Source: DASUPK01 sp963833375 (GTDB taxonomy: Bacteria; Actinomycetota; Thermoleophilia; Solirubrobacterales; 70-9). From it: 64,000 bases of DNA. Shown in pieces: positions 17,077 through 24,357 of this stretch. The stretch spans positions 942,204-1,006,203 of the forward strand of contig CAWHXR010000001.1 of NCBI GenBank assembly GCA_963833375.1, written 5' to 3'. A program made the position numbers and the translations under genes. Position 1 is the first letter of the stretch. Every line of letters starts with the position of its first letter. Below the pieces are notes generated by a model. The model was not told the DNA's origin. It saw nothing but the letters and a program-made list of their open reading frames with translations, and ran no database searches.

Positions 17077-17303
17077 TGAGGCGACCCAAGCTACGGCGGC
17101 GGGTTTCTGTGCTCGGGACCGAGCCCGAAGCGCCGGCGCCACCGAGGCCCCGGGCCCGTGCGATTCGCTCCTTCGTTGCCGCGGGTGCCCAACTGCCGAG
17201 CGGATTCACCGCACCGGGCGTGACGGTCGTCAATGCCGGCGATGAGTTCGACGCCGAGCACCTGGTCGTCAAGAACTATCCCGATGCCTTCGAGGAGGCC
17301 TGA
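17076..17303 (+). CDS. hypothetical protein, third gene of excisionase operon
   Basis: A 75-residue protein starts at a GTG overlapping the previous TAG. A basic Arg/Pro-rich N-terminus is followed by LPSGFTAPGVTVVNAGDEFDAEHLVVKNYPDAFEEA. The final segment, with a hydrophobic core and acidic tail, resembles small element-borne proteins of unknown role. The tight overlap with its neighbours supports real translation. Confidence 0.5.
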   Translation: MRRPKLRRRVSVLGTEPEAPAPPRPRARAIRSFVAAGAQLPSGFTAPGVTVVNAGDEFDAEHLVVKNYPDAFEEA

Positions 17304-17757
17304 TCTTCTCGTGGGGCAGTGCATGAGACGCCATGGCGGGCATCGTCCGGGTTGTCGTCCTTCCCTCGGCCCGGGCGGTGCCCCTACCTGAGGGCGCAAG
17401 CAGGTAGTGAGCATGAATAGACCGGGGGGGTACCCCTCCAGCCTTCGATTTGCGAAACGCAAGACCGCCGGAGTAGCAACGCGCGAGAAAAACCAGCCCT
17501 CCTGACAGGTGTGCATCGAGACCGCTGCTTTACATGGAAAGCGGCAGTTTCGGACACAGCTGACGAGCGCCGTCTAGTTGCCAGCTTTACCCCAACGAGA
17601 TGCATGAGTGGGGACAAGGTCGCCGTTGACCCGCAGTGTCTTCCACCGACCGCCAAGCCGGGGTTCCCTACGGATGTCAGGCCTCGGCGGACGCGTGGTG
17701 ATCGTGGAGCAGTTAGAGCGACAGACCGGCGCACGTATCAGAAATGAGGTGGTGCAG
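17304..17757. other. gene-poor spacer with first hairpin-repeat relic
   Basis: No supportable gene. It contains a single hairpin-1 relic (17,522-17,547) in the opposite loop orientation to most copies and marks the left end of the repeat-rich accessory region. Confidence 0.5.
17522..17547 (-). repeat. hairpin-1 repeat, reversed orientation
   Basis: GCTTTACATGGAAAGC inside a longer imperfect stem (CCGCTGC...GCGGCAG). The loop reads CATGG on the plus strand, the reverse of the majority orientation. Confidence 0.6.
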
Positions 17758-18030
17758 ATGGCAGAGAGGTCAGTGGGAGAGCTATCCGAGGAAGTCCTTG
17801 AAGAGATCAAGAAAGGTCAGGAGGCCGCGATCAAGGCGGTTCGCAACTTCACCGAAACCGTCGACAAGACGCTCGCCAAAGAAAGCAGTCCGACGCAGGT
17901 AGAGCAAATCGTCGACTCTGCGTTGAAGATGGCGGACCAGCTGGTCGAGACCCAATACACGTTCCTCAAGAAGGTCGTTCACAGCGCCGGCGAGTCGCTG
18001 GGCGAGGAAGGGTCCAGCGAGGAGAAGTAG
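17758..18030 (+). CDS. small amphipathic helical protein, phasin-like
   Basis: 90 residues, almost entirely predicted helix: LSEEVLEEIKKGQEAAIKAVRNFTETVDKTL, then TQVEQIVDSALKMADQLVETQYTFLKKVVHSAGESL. The heptad-like pattern resembles phasin/apolipoprotein-like surface-coating proteins or small stress-associated helical proteins. ATG 17758 is used; an ATG at 17746 is upstream in a different frame. No partner gene is adjacent. Confidence 0.6.
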   Translation: MAERSVGELSEEVLEEIKKGQEAAIKAVRNFTETVDKTLAKESSPTQVEQIVDSALKMADQLVETQYTFLKKVVHSAGESLGEEGSSEEK

Positions 18031-18095
18031 GCGCACCGGCCCAATCCGGATCTCTTTCCGGGCCTTACCGGAGGCTGCGGAGTCGATGAAGACGC

Positions 18096-18158
18096 ATGGA
18101 GCAGGAGAGCAAAGAGGAGGCGATCGCGCTCCTCGAGGCGCTCGAGAGGTGCCGCTGA
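18096..18158 (+). CDS. possible 20-aa peptide
   Basis: ATG at 18096 opens a short acidic helical peptide (MEQESKEEAIALLEALERCR) that stops just before a long hairpin. Only weak ribosome-site similarity is present. It may be a real microprotein or chance. Confidence 0.25.
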   Translation: MEQESKEEAIALLEALERCR

Positions 18159-18165
18159 CGGTCCC

Positions 18166-18203
18166 TACTCCGACAGCCCGGCGTGCGCCGGGCTATCGGA
18201 GTA
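18166..18203. repeat. inverted repeat built from the SnoaL 3'-tail sequence
   Basis: Two 18-base arms with one mismatch and a 2-nt spacer. The left arm (TACTCCGACAGCCCGGCG) is identical to the stop codon and last codons (AGLSE) of the SnoaL paralogues as they read on the plus strand; the right arm is its inverted copy. No SnoaL gene is attached. It could also act as a transcription stop for the helical-protein gene, although no T run follows. Confidence 0.6.
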
Positions 18204-18225
18204 CTGACAGTTGCGATGAATGCGT

Positions 18226-18507
18226 TCAGTCGTTACAGGTGTTCGGCAAGACCGCGTCATCGATAAGACCGGCCTGCCCGGCCTGGACGAAATCACCGAG
18301 CCCAGGGCGGCCACTCGGGTCCTGAGCTAAGCCGGATGCCGCCGCCCCGAACGTGCCGGGGGACGGCTGGTTGGTCGCGAGGGCCGACAAGCTCTCACCA
18401 ACGCAGCCCTGAATCCGCGGCGTCGCCGCCGAGGCCGGAGCGGCCACGGCAGCGATGAGTCCGGCAGCGACCACCATCGACGCCGCTGCGATGCGAATCC
18501 GTCTCAT
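18226..18507 (-). CDS. small secreted hypothetical protein
   Basis: This 93-residue product starts 5 nt after AAGGAG. It has a signal peptide (RRIRIAAASMVVAAGLIAAVAAPASA, AxA cleavage site). The mature part contains two cysteines (QGCVGESLSALA and NTCND) that could form one disulfide. Similar small two-Cys secreted proteins occur in this group of actinobacteria. Function unknown. Confidence 0.7.
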   Translation of the reverse strand: MRRIRIAAASMVVAAGLIAAVAAPASAATPRIQGCVGESLSALATNQPSPGTFGAAASGLAQDPSGRPGLGDFVQAGQAGLIDDAVLPNTCND

Positions 18508-18682
18508 GAGTATCTCCTTCTCCCTACCACAGCCAACTAGCTTAGAGTTGCCCTTGAGCGAGCGACGCTACTCGGGGCGATGCCCAATGCATCCGCGCTC
18601 ACCACGGGTTAACGTCGGTGGTCACCACCTAGGGCAGTAACACCGCGCTCTCAAGACTGGGGGAGTAGCCCAGGTACATCGC

Positions 18683-19078
18683 CTACTCCCGCAGCCCGGC
18701 GACCTTGAGGGCATCAGCGGTGTTCCAGTAGAGCGCGAGATGTGCGACCCGCCCGGCCTTCAACACCCACACCGTCGCGGTGTCAGCACGAACATCCAAT
18801 CCGCTCTCCTTGCCACGGCCTTCGATGCGATTGAGCACTACGACAACATCCCCGCCGGCATCGATGAACTCAGTCGGCACGGCACGAAAGTCTTCCCATG
18901 CGCCCAGGGCCGCCCGCCAACTGCGACGCATCCCGTCGAGACCTCGGGATCGGGAACCTTCCGGCCAATCGACCATGTCGAACTCGACCTCGGGATCGAA
19001 CACGTCCGCCGCCGAGAAGTCGCCACGCGCCCAGCCCTCGTAAACGCGCCGCACAACCTCGACGTTCTCCTCCGACAT
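18683..19078 (-). CDS. SnoaL-like paralogue 1
   Basis: 131 residues with the array's conserved head MSEENVEVVRRVYEGWARGD and tail DALKVAGLRE. Core NTF2-like elements are FDPEVEFDMVDWPEG, the helix GLDGMRRSWRAALGAWEDF, DAGGDVVVVLNRIEGRGKESG and ATVWVLKAGRVAHLALYWN. The ligand or reaction is unknown; the family includes cyclases, isomerases and simple ligand binders. It is preceded by the conserved head promoter (19,079-19,098) and is monocistronic. Confidence 0.88.
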   Translation of the reverse strand: MSEENVEVVRRVYEGWARGDFSAADVFDPEVEFDMVDWPEGSRSRGLDGMRRSWRAALGAWEDFRAVPTEFIDAGGDVVVVLNRIEGRGKESGLDVRADTATVWVLKAGRVAHLALYWNTADALKVAGLRE

Positions 19079-19098
19079 CGCCCACGCAGTATCTCGCG
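19079..19098 (-). promoter_or_regulatory. conserved 'head' promoter of SnoaL 1
   Basis: On the minus strand CGAGATACTGCGTGGGCG runs directly into ATG. GATACT matches a -10 hexamer 9 nt before the start, so transcription would begin at about the AUG. Confidence 0.5.
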
Positions 19099-19186
19099 AC
19101 GAGGTTGCTCCGCGATGACTGAGAGGGTGAGTCCGGACGGGGCCGGGTCGGTCAAGTACTCCGCCCCGCCCGGACCGCGCACCTGT

Positions 19187-19438
19187 CTAGGCGTTGTTGC
19201 AGGGCGGAGGATCTCCGCCTACATGGGGGTTGTGCCCAGCCATCCCGCGCTCGGTGTTCGAGACGCCGGTGTTTGGCTGCTGGTCTGGGTTGTTCGCGGT
19301 CCCATGCCCAACAGCATTGGAATCCGGATTCGAGCAGACAGCACCCGGCATACCCGTTGCGTCATGGATGGCAAAGGCGGGAGTGGCGGGCACAGCCAGG
19401 GCAGCAGCCACGATCGCCCCCGTGATCAGCTTCTTCAT
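19187..19438 (-). CDS. small secreted hypothetical protein
   Basis: 83 residues: MKKLITGAIVAAALAVPATPAFA is a clear signal peptide. The mature part is polar, with two cysteines and NPDQQPNTGVSNTERGMAGHNPHVGG. It starts 52 bases downstream of an orphan SnoaL head (19,490-19,552), so it may be read from that operon. Function unknown. Confidence 0.65.
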   Translation of the reverse strand: MKKLITGAIVAAALAVPATPAFAIHDATGMPGAVCSNPDSNAVGHGTANNPDQQPNTGVSNTERGMAGHNPHVGGDPPPCNNA

Positions 19439-19489
19439 AGCTCACCTCGGTCCAGATTGGATTCGGTGAAGCATCCGTGCCAGGCCAAT

Positions 19490-19552
19490 CTACCGCCGTG
19501 CGGGAGGCATGCCAAGGTACTGCCGAGCCAGCTCGACGTTCTCCTCCGACAT
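19490..19552 (-). pseudogene. orphan SnoaL head (20 codons)
   Basis: MSEENVELARQYLGMPPARR then stop. The start lies 3 bases after the stop of SnoaL 2, the spacing seen in intact tandem pairs. The domain body is missing and the next gene downstream is an unrelated secreted protein. Confidence 0.75.
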
Positions 19553-19555
19553 CGC

Positions 19556-19996
19556 CTACTCCCCCAGCCAGGCGGCTTCGAGGCTGTCGCCACTCACGCC
19601 CAGGGCCTGGAGAGCGCCCGCGAGCGTCACGTGGCCCTCCACGCGGAAGAACCGCCCGTTGCGCAGCCAAAAGCAGGAGTAGACGTCGCCCTCCAAAGTC
19701 GCTCCGCTCGCGCGTCCCTCTGCCCGTATGCCTCCATGAACAAGGACGCGATCATCGCCAATCGCCCTCGCCTCCTTTACCACGTAGCGCAAGCCCTCCC
19801 AGGCCGCACGGAACTCCGCAAAGAAGGCCACGATCTCCTCGCGCCCGTGGCATGGCCTCGCCGCCGGGATCTTCCGAGCCGGGTAGTAGTCGCCGTCGAG
19901 CTCCCAGAATCCGGCGACCCACGCCGGGAGCTGTTCCTGGGGCGGCAGATGCTCCTCCAGGTAGCGGCGAGCGATCTCGACGTTCTCCTGCGACAT
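19556..19996 (-). CDS. SnoaL-like paralogue 2
   Basis: 146 residues beginning MSQENVEIARRYLEEHLPPQ. The core has AWVAGFWELDGDYYPARKIP, the helix GREEIVAFFAEFRAAWEGLRY, and AIGDDRVLVHGGIRAEGRASG then DVYSCFWLRNGRFFRVEGHVT. The usual ALEAAGLSE tail is diverged (SLEAAWLGE). It starts 3 bases after the stop of SnoaL 3 (TAG-GCG-ATG), so the two are co-translated. Ligand unknown. Confidence 0.85.
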   Translation of the reverse strand: MSQENVEIARRYLEEHLPPQEQLPAWVAGFWELDGDYYPARKIPAARPCHGREEIVAFFAEFRAAWEGLRYVVKEARAIGDDRVLVHGGIRAEGRASGATLEGDVYSCFWLRNGRFFRVEGHVTLAGALQALGVSGDSLEAAWLGE

Positions 19997-19999
19997 CGC

Positions 20000-20398
20000 C
20001 TACTCCGACAGCCCGACTGCCTGAAGAGCTTCGGCGCGGTCCAGGTAGTAGTCGGCCTCGACGATGAGGCCATCTCGCAGGCGGTGCACGACGGCGAAGG
20101 ACTGCGTGTATGGCGCGTTTGCGCCAGGCCCGTCCATCCGCGTAAACGCGACGAAACGGCCGTCGCCCACCTCGATCAAATCATCGAGGTGCACCTCGAT
20201 CGGCCCTGCGAGCTCGATCAGGCTCTGCATCCGCTCGAGCGCGGCGGCACGGCCTCTGTAGACACCGGCATTGGGCCAGCCCGGACCCTCGCGATAGACG
20301 GCATCCTCGGCCCAGAACTGGTCCGTCACCGCCGCCGGACCCGACTCGTTCCAGACCTCATAGGCGCGACGGATGTTGTCTGCGTTCTCCTGCGACAT
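20000..20398 (-). CDS. SnoaL-like paralogue 3
   Basis: 132 residues: MSQENADNIRRAYEVWNESG head, DQFWAEDAVYREGPGWPNAGVYRGRAAALERMQSLIEL, DLIEVGDGRFVAFTRMDGPG, SFAVVHRLRDGLIVEADYYLDRAEALQAVGLSE tail. First gene of a tandem pair with SnoaL 2. The head promoter at 20,399-20,418 and a twin hairpin lie directly upstream. Confidence 0.88.
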   Translation of the reverse strand: MSQENADNIRRAYEVWNESGPAAVTDQFWAEDAVYREGPGWPNAGVYRGRAAALERMQSLIELAGPIEVHLDDLIEVGDGRFVAFTRMDGPGANAPYTQSFAVVHRLRDGLIVEADYYLDRAEALQAVGLSE

Positions 20399-20418
20399 CG
20401 CCTACGCAGTATCTCTCG
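20399..20418 (-). promoter_or_regulatory. conserved head promoter of SnoaL 3
   Basis: GAGATACTGCGTAGGCG before ATG on the minus strand; the -10-like GATACT is 9 nt from the start. Confidence 0.5.
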
Positions 20419-20423
20419 GCGGA

Positions 20424-20471
20424 GTACTGCTTTCCATGCAAAGCAGAACCGCTGCTTTTCGTCCAAAGCGG
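20424..20471 (+). repeat. twin-hairpin repeat (complete)
   Basis: Hairpin 1 CTGCTTTCCATGCAAAGCAG and hairpin 2 CTGCTTTTCGTCCAAAGCGG lie in tandem. The stems are nearly identical but the loops differ (CCATGC against TCGTCC). A SnoaL-tail relic follows at 20,482-20,510. Confidence 0.8.
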
Positions 20472-20524
20472 TAGTTCTGAACTACTCCGCAGTCCGGCGG
20501 CTTCGAGGGCCGCGTCGCGGCCGG

Positions 20525-20911
20525 TCAGATCTGGGCGACACCGTGGACGTTGCCGTCGGGGTCCTTGAACCAGGCCACCCGGTCGTCGCCCAGCTCGGCA
20601 ATCCCCTTCTCGTTCGTCTTGATCGGATCACTGTCGAGTTGCTCGAAGCTGACGCCGTTGGCGGTGAGCTCGTCCACCGTCTTCTCGAGGTCATCCACCT
20701 CCCAGCCGGCGATCGTGCCGCCCGACTTGCCCGCGTTGTCGGGCGACGGGTAGATGTGAATCTCGCGGCCCCCGCCGCACGGGTACGTGATCCCGCCGTC
20801 GCCGATATCCCTGCCTCCCGAGAGGCCGAGTTTGCCCTCGTAGAACTCCTTCGCCTTCGCCATGTCGGACACCGCTACCGCCGGCTCAACCTTTGCGTCA
20901 CTCAGACCCAT
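20525..20911 (-). CDS. VOC-superfamily (glyoxalase/dioxygenase-fold) protein
   Basis: This 128-residue single-VOC protein has the N-terminal strand and helix VEPAVAVSDMAKAKEFYEGKLGLSGG and the central ITYPCGGGREIHIYPSPDNAGKSGGTIAGWEVDDLEKTVDELTANGV. It ends DDRVAWFKDPDGNVHGVAQI, where DPDGN is the VOC signature and metal-ligand neighbourhood. Possible roles are lactoylglutathione-like isomerisation, antibiotic binding or dioxygenase chemistry. The ATG at 20911 follows a weak GGGGCG. It sits between two twin-hairpin repeats, with a SnoaL-tail relic at its 3' side. Confidence 0.88.
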   Translation of the reverse strand: MGLSDAKVEPAVAVSDMAKAKEFYEGKLGLSGGRDIGDGGITYPCGGGREIHIYPSPDNAGKSGGTIAGWEVDDLEKTVDELTANGVSFEQLDSDPIKTNEKGIAELGDDRVAWFKDPDGNVHGVAQI

Positions 20912-20973
20912 CTCGCGCCCCTTCTGTCGCAGTGACGAAATCCTAGTCACACATCCCGGCGCCGGGCGGGGGT

Positions 20974-21017
20974 GCTGCTTTCCATGCAAAGCAGATAGCC
21001 GCTTCTCGTCCCAAGCG
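20974..21017 (+). repeat. twin-hairpin repeat (complete)
   Basis: CTGCTTTCCATGCAAAGCAG, ATAG spacer, then CCGCTTCTCGTCCCAAGCG; the right half has one extra C. It lies upstream of the VOC gene. Confidence 0.75.
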
Positions 21018-21172
21018 ATAGCGGAGTCGGTATAGCGGAGTCGGTACTCCCGCAGGCAGCGGCTCGCTCTTTGAGCCTTTAGTAGCCACTTACGGGCCAT
21101 TAGTAGGTTCGCGCGCAGACTGATAGGCACCAAGGTGCTGCAGGGGGCCAGAACTCGGGCGAGGAGTCAGGA

Positions 21173-21685
21173 ATGACCACCACTTCTGAAGAGCGAGCAA
21201 AGCTCGGATACCTGCTGGATGAGAACGAAGGCGAGGCCTTCTGGCTGCTCGGGATGCTGCAAACAGTCAAGATCAGCGGCAAGGACACGGGCGGGGAATA
21301 CGGGCTACTGGAGATCGTCGTGCCCGCCGGCGTTGGCCCGCCCTGGCACGTCCATCCCGAGGAGGACGAGTGGTTCTACGTCCTCGAGGGCGAGCTGACC
21401 TTTTGGGTCGCGGATACGAAGCTGTCCCTGAAGGCCGGTTCGTTCGCGTTCGGCCCCAAGGGGGTGCCGCACACCTTCTACGTCGAGTCCGGTGAAGCGA
21501 CGGCCCTGGTCGGGTTCCAGCCGATGCAGTTCGAGGGATTCCTGAGAGAAGTCGGTGAACCGGCTCCCGAGCGCGTCCTGCCGCCGCCGCTCGAAGGTCC
21601 CCCCGACATGGAGCGGCTTGCCGCGATCGCGGAGCGAAACGGGTTCGAGATCCTTGGCCCGCCAGGGCCGCCTCCCGGGCACTAG
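21173..21685 (+). CDS. cupin-domain protein
   Basis: This 170-residue protein has the cupin beta-barrel motifs PPWHVHPEEDEWFYVLEGELTFWV (motif 1 with His, His, Glu metal ligands) and FGPKGVPHTFYV (motif 2 with His). Members bind a divalent metal and act as dioxygenases, isomerases or small-ligand sensors. The N-terminal about 40 residues and the Pro-rich end (GPPGPPPGH) flank the barrel. It is on the plus strand, against the SnoaL genes, with a single hairpin repeat after its 3' end. Confidence 0.88.
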   Translation: MTTTSEERAKLGYLLDENEGEAFWLLGMLQTVKISGKDTGGEYGLLEIVVPAGVGPPWHVHPEEDEWFYVLEGELTFWVADTKLSLKAGSFAFGPKGVPHTFYVESGEATALVGFQPMQFEGFLREVGEPAPERVLPPPLEGPPDMERLAAIAERNGFEILGPPGPPPGH

Positions 21686-21783
21686 CCCACCGCAACCGGG
21701 AGCAGGCCCGCGTCGAGACACGAGGGGGCTTGCTCCTGACTCGTGTACGCCGGCAGAGAGCCGTGCGCAAGAGCGCTGATCGA

Positions 21784-21807
21784 GCCGCTGCTTTCCATGC
21801 AAAGCAG
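21784..21807 (+). repeat. hairpin-1 repeat, single
   Basis: CTGCTTTCCATGCAAAGCAG followed by TAGTGCCCGG; the same flank follows the copy at 39,021. Confidence 0.75.
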
Positions 21808-21890
21808 TAGTGCCCGGTCTTCCACCCATTCACAGATTTTCAGGAGGGACTCGCTCTGCCGATGATCGAGGTCGCGGCGTGACCGCGCAG

Positions 21891-22301
21891 CTACTCCGAC
21901 AGCCCGGCGGCTTCGAGGCCCTCGGCGTGACTGAGGAAGTCACGCGCTACGACGATCCTGCCGTCGGCCACGGTGAACAGCTGAGCGATCTCGCTGGTCA
22001 ACTCAACCTGGCTCGACCGCCCGACGATCGTGATCTGACCGAGGACCAGGACCGAATCGCCGAGGTCGCGGAACTCGTCATGGCGCACATCCAGGCGTTC
22101 GAAGTCCTCGCCACGGTAGGACTCCCAGGCCGCTCTGGCCCCGGCATGGCCGCGAAAGACGCTCTGGGTTCCTTCGAAGAACCGCTCTATGGCCGTGTAC
22201 CACTCGATCTCGGGGTCAAGGAACGCGATGAAGGCTTCGAAGTCGTCTCGGTTCCATGCCTCCACGGTGCGTTTGATCACTTCCACGTTCTCCTGCGACA
22301 T
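21891..22301 (-). CDS. SnoaL-like paralogue 4
   Basis: 136 residues: MSQENVEVIKRTVEAWNRDD, FIAFLDPEIEWYTAIERFFEGTQSVFRGHAGARAAWESY, DLGDSVLVLGQITIVGRSSQ, AQLFTVADGRIVVARDFLSHAEGLEAAGLSE. Conserved head and tail, head promoter at 22,302-22,321 and twin hairpin at 22,328. Monocistronic. This is one of the best-conserved members and a good reference for the array. Confidence 0.9.
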   Translation of the reverse strand: MSQENVEVIKRTVEAWNRDDFEAFIAFLDPEIEWYTAIERFFEGTQSVFRGHAGARAAWESYRGEDFERLDVRHDEFRDLGDSVLVLGQITIVGRSSQVELTSEIAQLFTVADGRIVVARDFLSHAEGLEAAGLSE

Positions 22302-22321
22302 CGCCCACGCAGTATCTCTCG
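22302..22321 (-). promoter_or_regulatory. conserved head promoter of SnoaL 4
   Basis: GAGATACTGCGTGGGCG immediately before ATG (minus strand). Confidence 0.5.
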
Positions 22322-22327
22322 ATGGAC

Positions 22328-22373
22328 CGCCGCTTCCCATGCAAAGCGGATAGCTGCTTTTCGTCCAAAGCGG
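22328..22373 (+). repeat. twin-hairpin repeat (complete)
   Basis: CCGCTTCCCATGCAAAGCGG, ATAG, then CTGCTTTTCGTCCAAAGCGG. The central AAAGCGG-ATAG-CTGCTTT can also pair, giving an alternative fold. Confidence 0.8.
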
Positions 22374-22570
22374 TCATTAGCGCCGAGGCTCGAAGGTGCC
22401 GCTAGCCGAGGGCCGCCCGGCTCGCCGCGGGAAGTCTCCTCCGCTCCCCGTACGTGCCGGTGAGCCTTTAAAGCGGGCTAAGGGAATCGGCATAGAGTGA
22501 CCGTGCCGACTTGGCGTCGATGTGTGTCGCCCCTTTGGCCACCACAGCTCCCAACGAAAGGATTCGCTTG

Positions 22571-22933
22571 ATGGCTGGAGTAGAGATCAAGAACTTCGAT
22601 TCCCCTGATGAGACGCGACCGTTCGAAGGCAACGGACAGGCGCAGGTCGTTGAGCTCGCAGGCCACACGGTCGGCCACGGCACCTTCGAGCCAGGCTGGA
22701 AGTGGTCGCAGAACGTGAAGCCCATCGCTAAGACCGACTCCTGTCAGGTCTCTCACCTCGGCTACGTCATGTCGGGCCGCATGAGGATCTTCATGGACGA
22801 TGGCAGCGAGAGTGAGATCGGGCCTGGCGACGTGGTGGCCATTCCTCCAGGTCACGACGCAGAGATCGTCGGCGACGAAGCCTGCGTGATGTTGGACTTT
22901 GGCGAGATCGGCGAGTACGCCAAGCGGAGCTAG
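22571..22933 (+). CDS. cupin-domain protein (DUF861-like small cupin)
   Basis: 120 residues: FEGNGQAQVVELAGHTVGHGTFEPGWKWSQNVKPIAKTDSCQVSHLGYVMSGRMRIFMDDGSESEIGPGDVVAIPPGHDAEIVGDE. This is one compact cupin barrel; the second motif (GDVVAIPPGHDAEIVG) is clear, while metal ligands of motif 1 are partly replaced. The ATG at 22571 follows GAAAGGA. Its 3' end is 4 bases from the convergent GNAT stop. Function unknown. Confidence 0.88.
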   Translation: MAGVEIKNFDSPDETRPFEGNGQAQVVELAGHTVGHGTFEPGWKWSQNVKPIAKTDSCQVSHLGYVMSGRMRIFMDDGSESEIGPGDVVAIPPGHDAEIVGDEACVMLDFGEIGEYAKRS

Positions 22934-23583
22934 CTCCTCGGGCCTCGCTTCTCGTCCAAAGCGGCGGTCCGTTCCCTGGTGCGCAATCGGTGCGCTCGAC
23001 TACTGGGCAGCGCGCAGCATGGACACGACGGGGGGCATGCTCCGGCCCTTGCCTCGCCCGTGACCTCGAAGCCATGACGCTCATAGAAGGGGATGGTTCG
23101 TGGATTGGGGGTCTCGAGATAGGCAGGCAGATGATCCTCATCGACAATCCGAAGGCAATGCTTCATCAACTCGCTACCAAGGCCCCGTCCGTGTAGGGCT
23201 GGGTCGACGCCGAACCAAGGGAGGTACCAGTGCGGGAATCTTGGATGAGTCTCCTGCATCTGCCCGGCCACCGAAAACAGGTCCTGATGCAGTCTCGGCT
23301 CGACACTCTCAGTGATCACAGCGACGATGGCGTCATCGTTCGGATCCGTGCCAGGGGGTAGCCAAAGAGCGACCGCTGAGAACTCGCCGAGGCTCCAGAC
23401 AGTCTCTTCGGCGAATGCCTTGCCGCCGAAGGCTGCGAGGAACCGGCGAAAACCTGCGAGGTACTGACGCGGTTCCGGATACATCCAACGCTCGACCGGA
23501 TCCGCCGCGAACGCCAAGACGAGAGTGTCAAGAGCCCGCTCCTGTTCGGACTCCCGTACGGGTAACAAGAGAGACTCACTCAT
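22930..23583 (-). CDS. GNAT-family N-acetyltransferase (C-terminus frameshifted)
   Basis: A roughly 190-residue GNAT acetyltransferase whose acetyl-CoA pyrophosphate loop is visible in WFGVDPALHGRGLGSELMKHCL (motif A), followed by PAYLETPNPRTIPFYERHGFEVTG (motif B). After GEARAGACPP the frame is wrong: deleting one C from the CCCCCC run at about 23,032 would give VVSMLRAAQ and a stop, the normal end. As sequenced, the frame reads on into a hairpin-2 repeat. Its ATG overlaps (ATGA) the stop of an orphan SnoaL head, so translation is coupled to it. Confidence 0.85.
   Translation of the reverse strand: MSESLLLPVRESEQERALDTLVLAFAADPVERWMYPEPRQYLAGFRRFLAAFGGKAFAEETVWSLGEFSAVALWLPPGTDPNDDAIVAVITESVEPRLHQDLFSVAGQMQETHPRFPHWYLPWFGVDPALHGRGLGSELMKHCLRIVDEDHLPAYLETPNPRTIPFYERHGFEVTGEARAGACPPSCPCCALPSSRAHRLRTRERTAALDEKRGPRS
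22946..22964 (+). repeat. hairpin-2 repeat, single
   Basis: CGCTTCTCGTCCAAAGCGG lies between the cupin and GNAT 3' ends; hairpin 1 is missing. Confidence 0.65.
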
Positions 23584-23657
23584 GCCGCCCCATCGTATTT
23601 ATCCGGGTCCGGCGAGCCAACTGGCGGAGGGGAAAGCTCGACGTTATCTTCCGACAT
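23580..23657 (-). pseudogene. orphan SnoaL head fused in front of the GNAT gene
   Basis: MSEDNVELSPPPVGSPDPDK... reads for 25 codons, and its TGA overlaps the GNAT ATG. The head promoter block (ccacgcagtatctcg on the plus strand, 23,660-23,675) and a hairpin 1 precede it. It looks like a captured promoter and start module driving a different gene. Confidence 0.75.
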
Positions 23658-23681
23658 CGCCCACGCAGTATCTCGCGAAGA

Positions 23682-23704
23682 CCGCTGCTTTCCATGCAAA
23701 GCAG
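23682..23704 (+). repeat. hairpin-1 repeat, single
   Basis: CTGCTTTCCATGCAAAGCAG upstream of the orphan head of the GNAT gene. Confidence 0.75.
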
Positions 23705-23818
23705 CACTATTGGAACCTGGTGGGGCCCGCCACTCTTGCGCGATATGCGGCAGCGCACCTTCCCTTTCCGCTTCCGCCTTGCCTTCGGTTGCCCGCTCTC
23801 GGCATTCTCCAGGTGGGA

Positions 23819-24328
23819 ATGAAACGGCTCTATCTCCTGCGCCACGCGAAGTCGAGCTGGGACGATCCGACGCTTGCCGACCACGACCGGCCACTGGCGC
23901 CTCGCGGTCGCCGCGCCGCCAAGGTCATGGCAAAGCACCTGGGGCGGAAGGGGATCTCCCCCGAGCTGGTGCTGTGTTCGCCATCGACGCGCACCTGCCA
24001 GACGCTGAAACGGCTCGCGCCGGGGCTGGGGAAGAACGCCGACGTGCGGATCGAGCCCGAGCTCTACGCGGCCCCGACACGCGACCTGCTCGAGGTGCTG
24101 CACAAGGTGCCGGACGAGGTCGAGTCCGTGATGCTGATCGGCCACAACCCCGGGATCCAGGACCTCGCCCTGAGCCTCGCCAGCGCCGGCTCTGAGATCC
24201 CGCGGTTAAGGAGCAAGTTTCCGACCGCGGCGCTGGCAACGCTGGAGCTCGACGGAACCTGGCGCGAGCTGGCGCCCGGAAGCGCTGAGCTGGTGTCGTT
24301 GGTGAGGCCTAAGGAGCTCTCGGACTAG
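23819..24328 (+). CDS. sixA: SixA-like histidine phosphatase
   Basis: 169 residues of the histidine-phosphatase (phosphoglycerate-mutase-like) superfamily. The phospho-accepting LYLLRHAKSSW is at the N-terminus, SPELVLCSPSTRTCQTL follows, and the second catalytic His is in VMLIGHNPGIQDL. RHAK and the short length fit SixA-type phosphohistidine phosphatases, which dephosphorylate phosphotransfer proteins. Plus strand; its stop is merged with a recombined SnoaL head/hairpin scar. Confidence 0.9.
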   Translation: MKRLYLLRHAKSSWDDPTLADHDRPLAPRGRRAAKVMAKHLGRKGISPELVLCSPSTRTCQTLKRLAPGLGKNADVRIEPELYAAPTRDLLEVLHKVPDEVESVMLIGHNPGIQDLALSLASAGSEIPRLRSKFPTAALATLELDGTWRELAPGSAELVSLVRPKELSD

Positions 24329-24354
24329 CGCTTTGCATGGTTCTCCTCCGACAT
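24325..24354 (-). pseudogene. recombination scar: SnoaL head joined to hairpin 1
   Basis: Minus-strand ATG TCG GAG GAG AAC passes directly into CATGCAAAGCGC and a stop (MSEENHAKR). The head sits 3 bases after the stop of SnoaL 5, as in real tandem pairs, but the gene body is replaced by half of a hairpin-1 repeat. Confidence 0.7.
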
Positions 24355-24357
24355 CGC

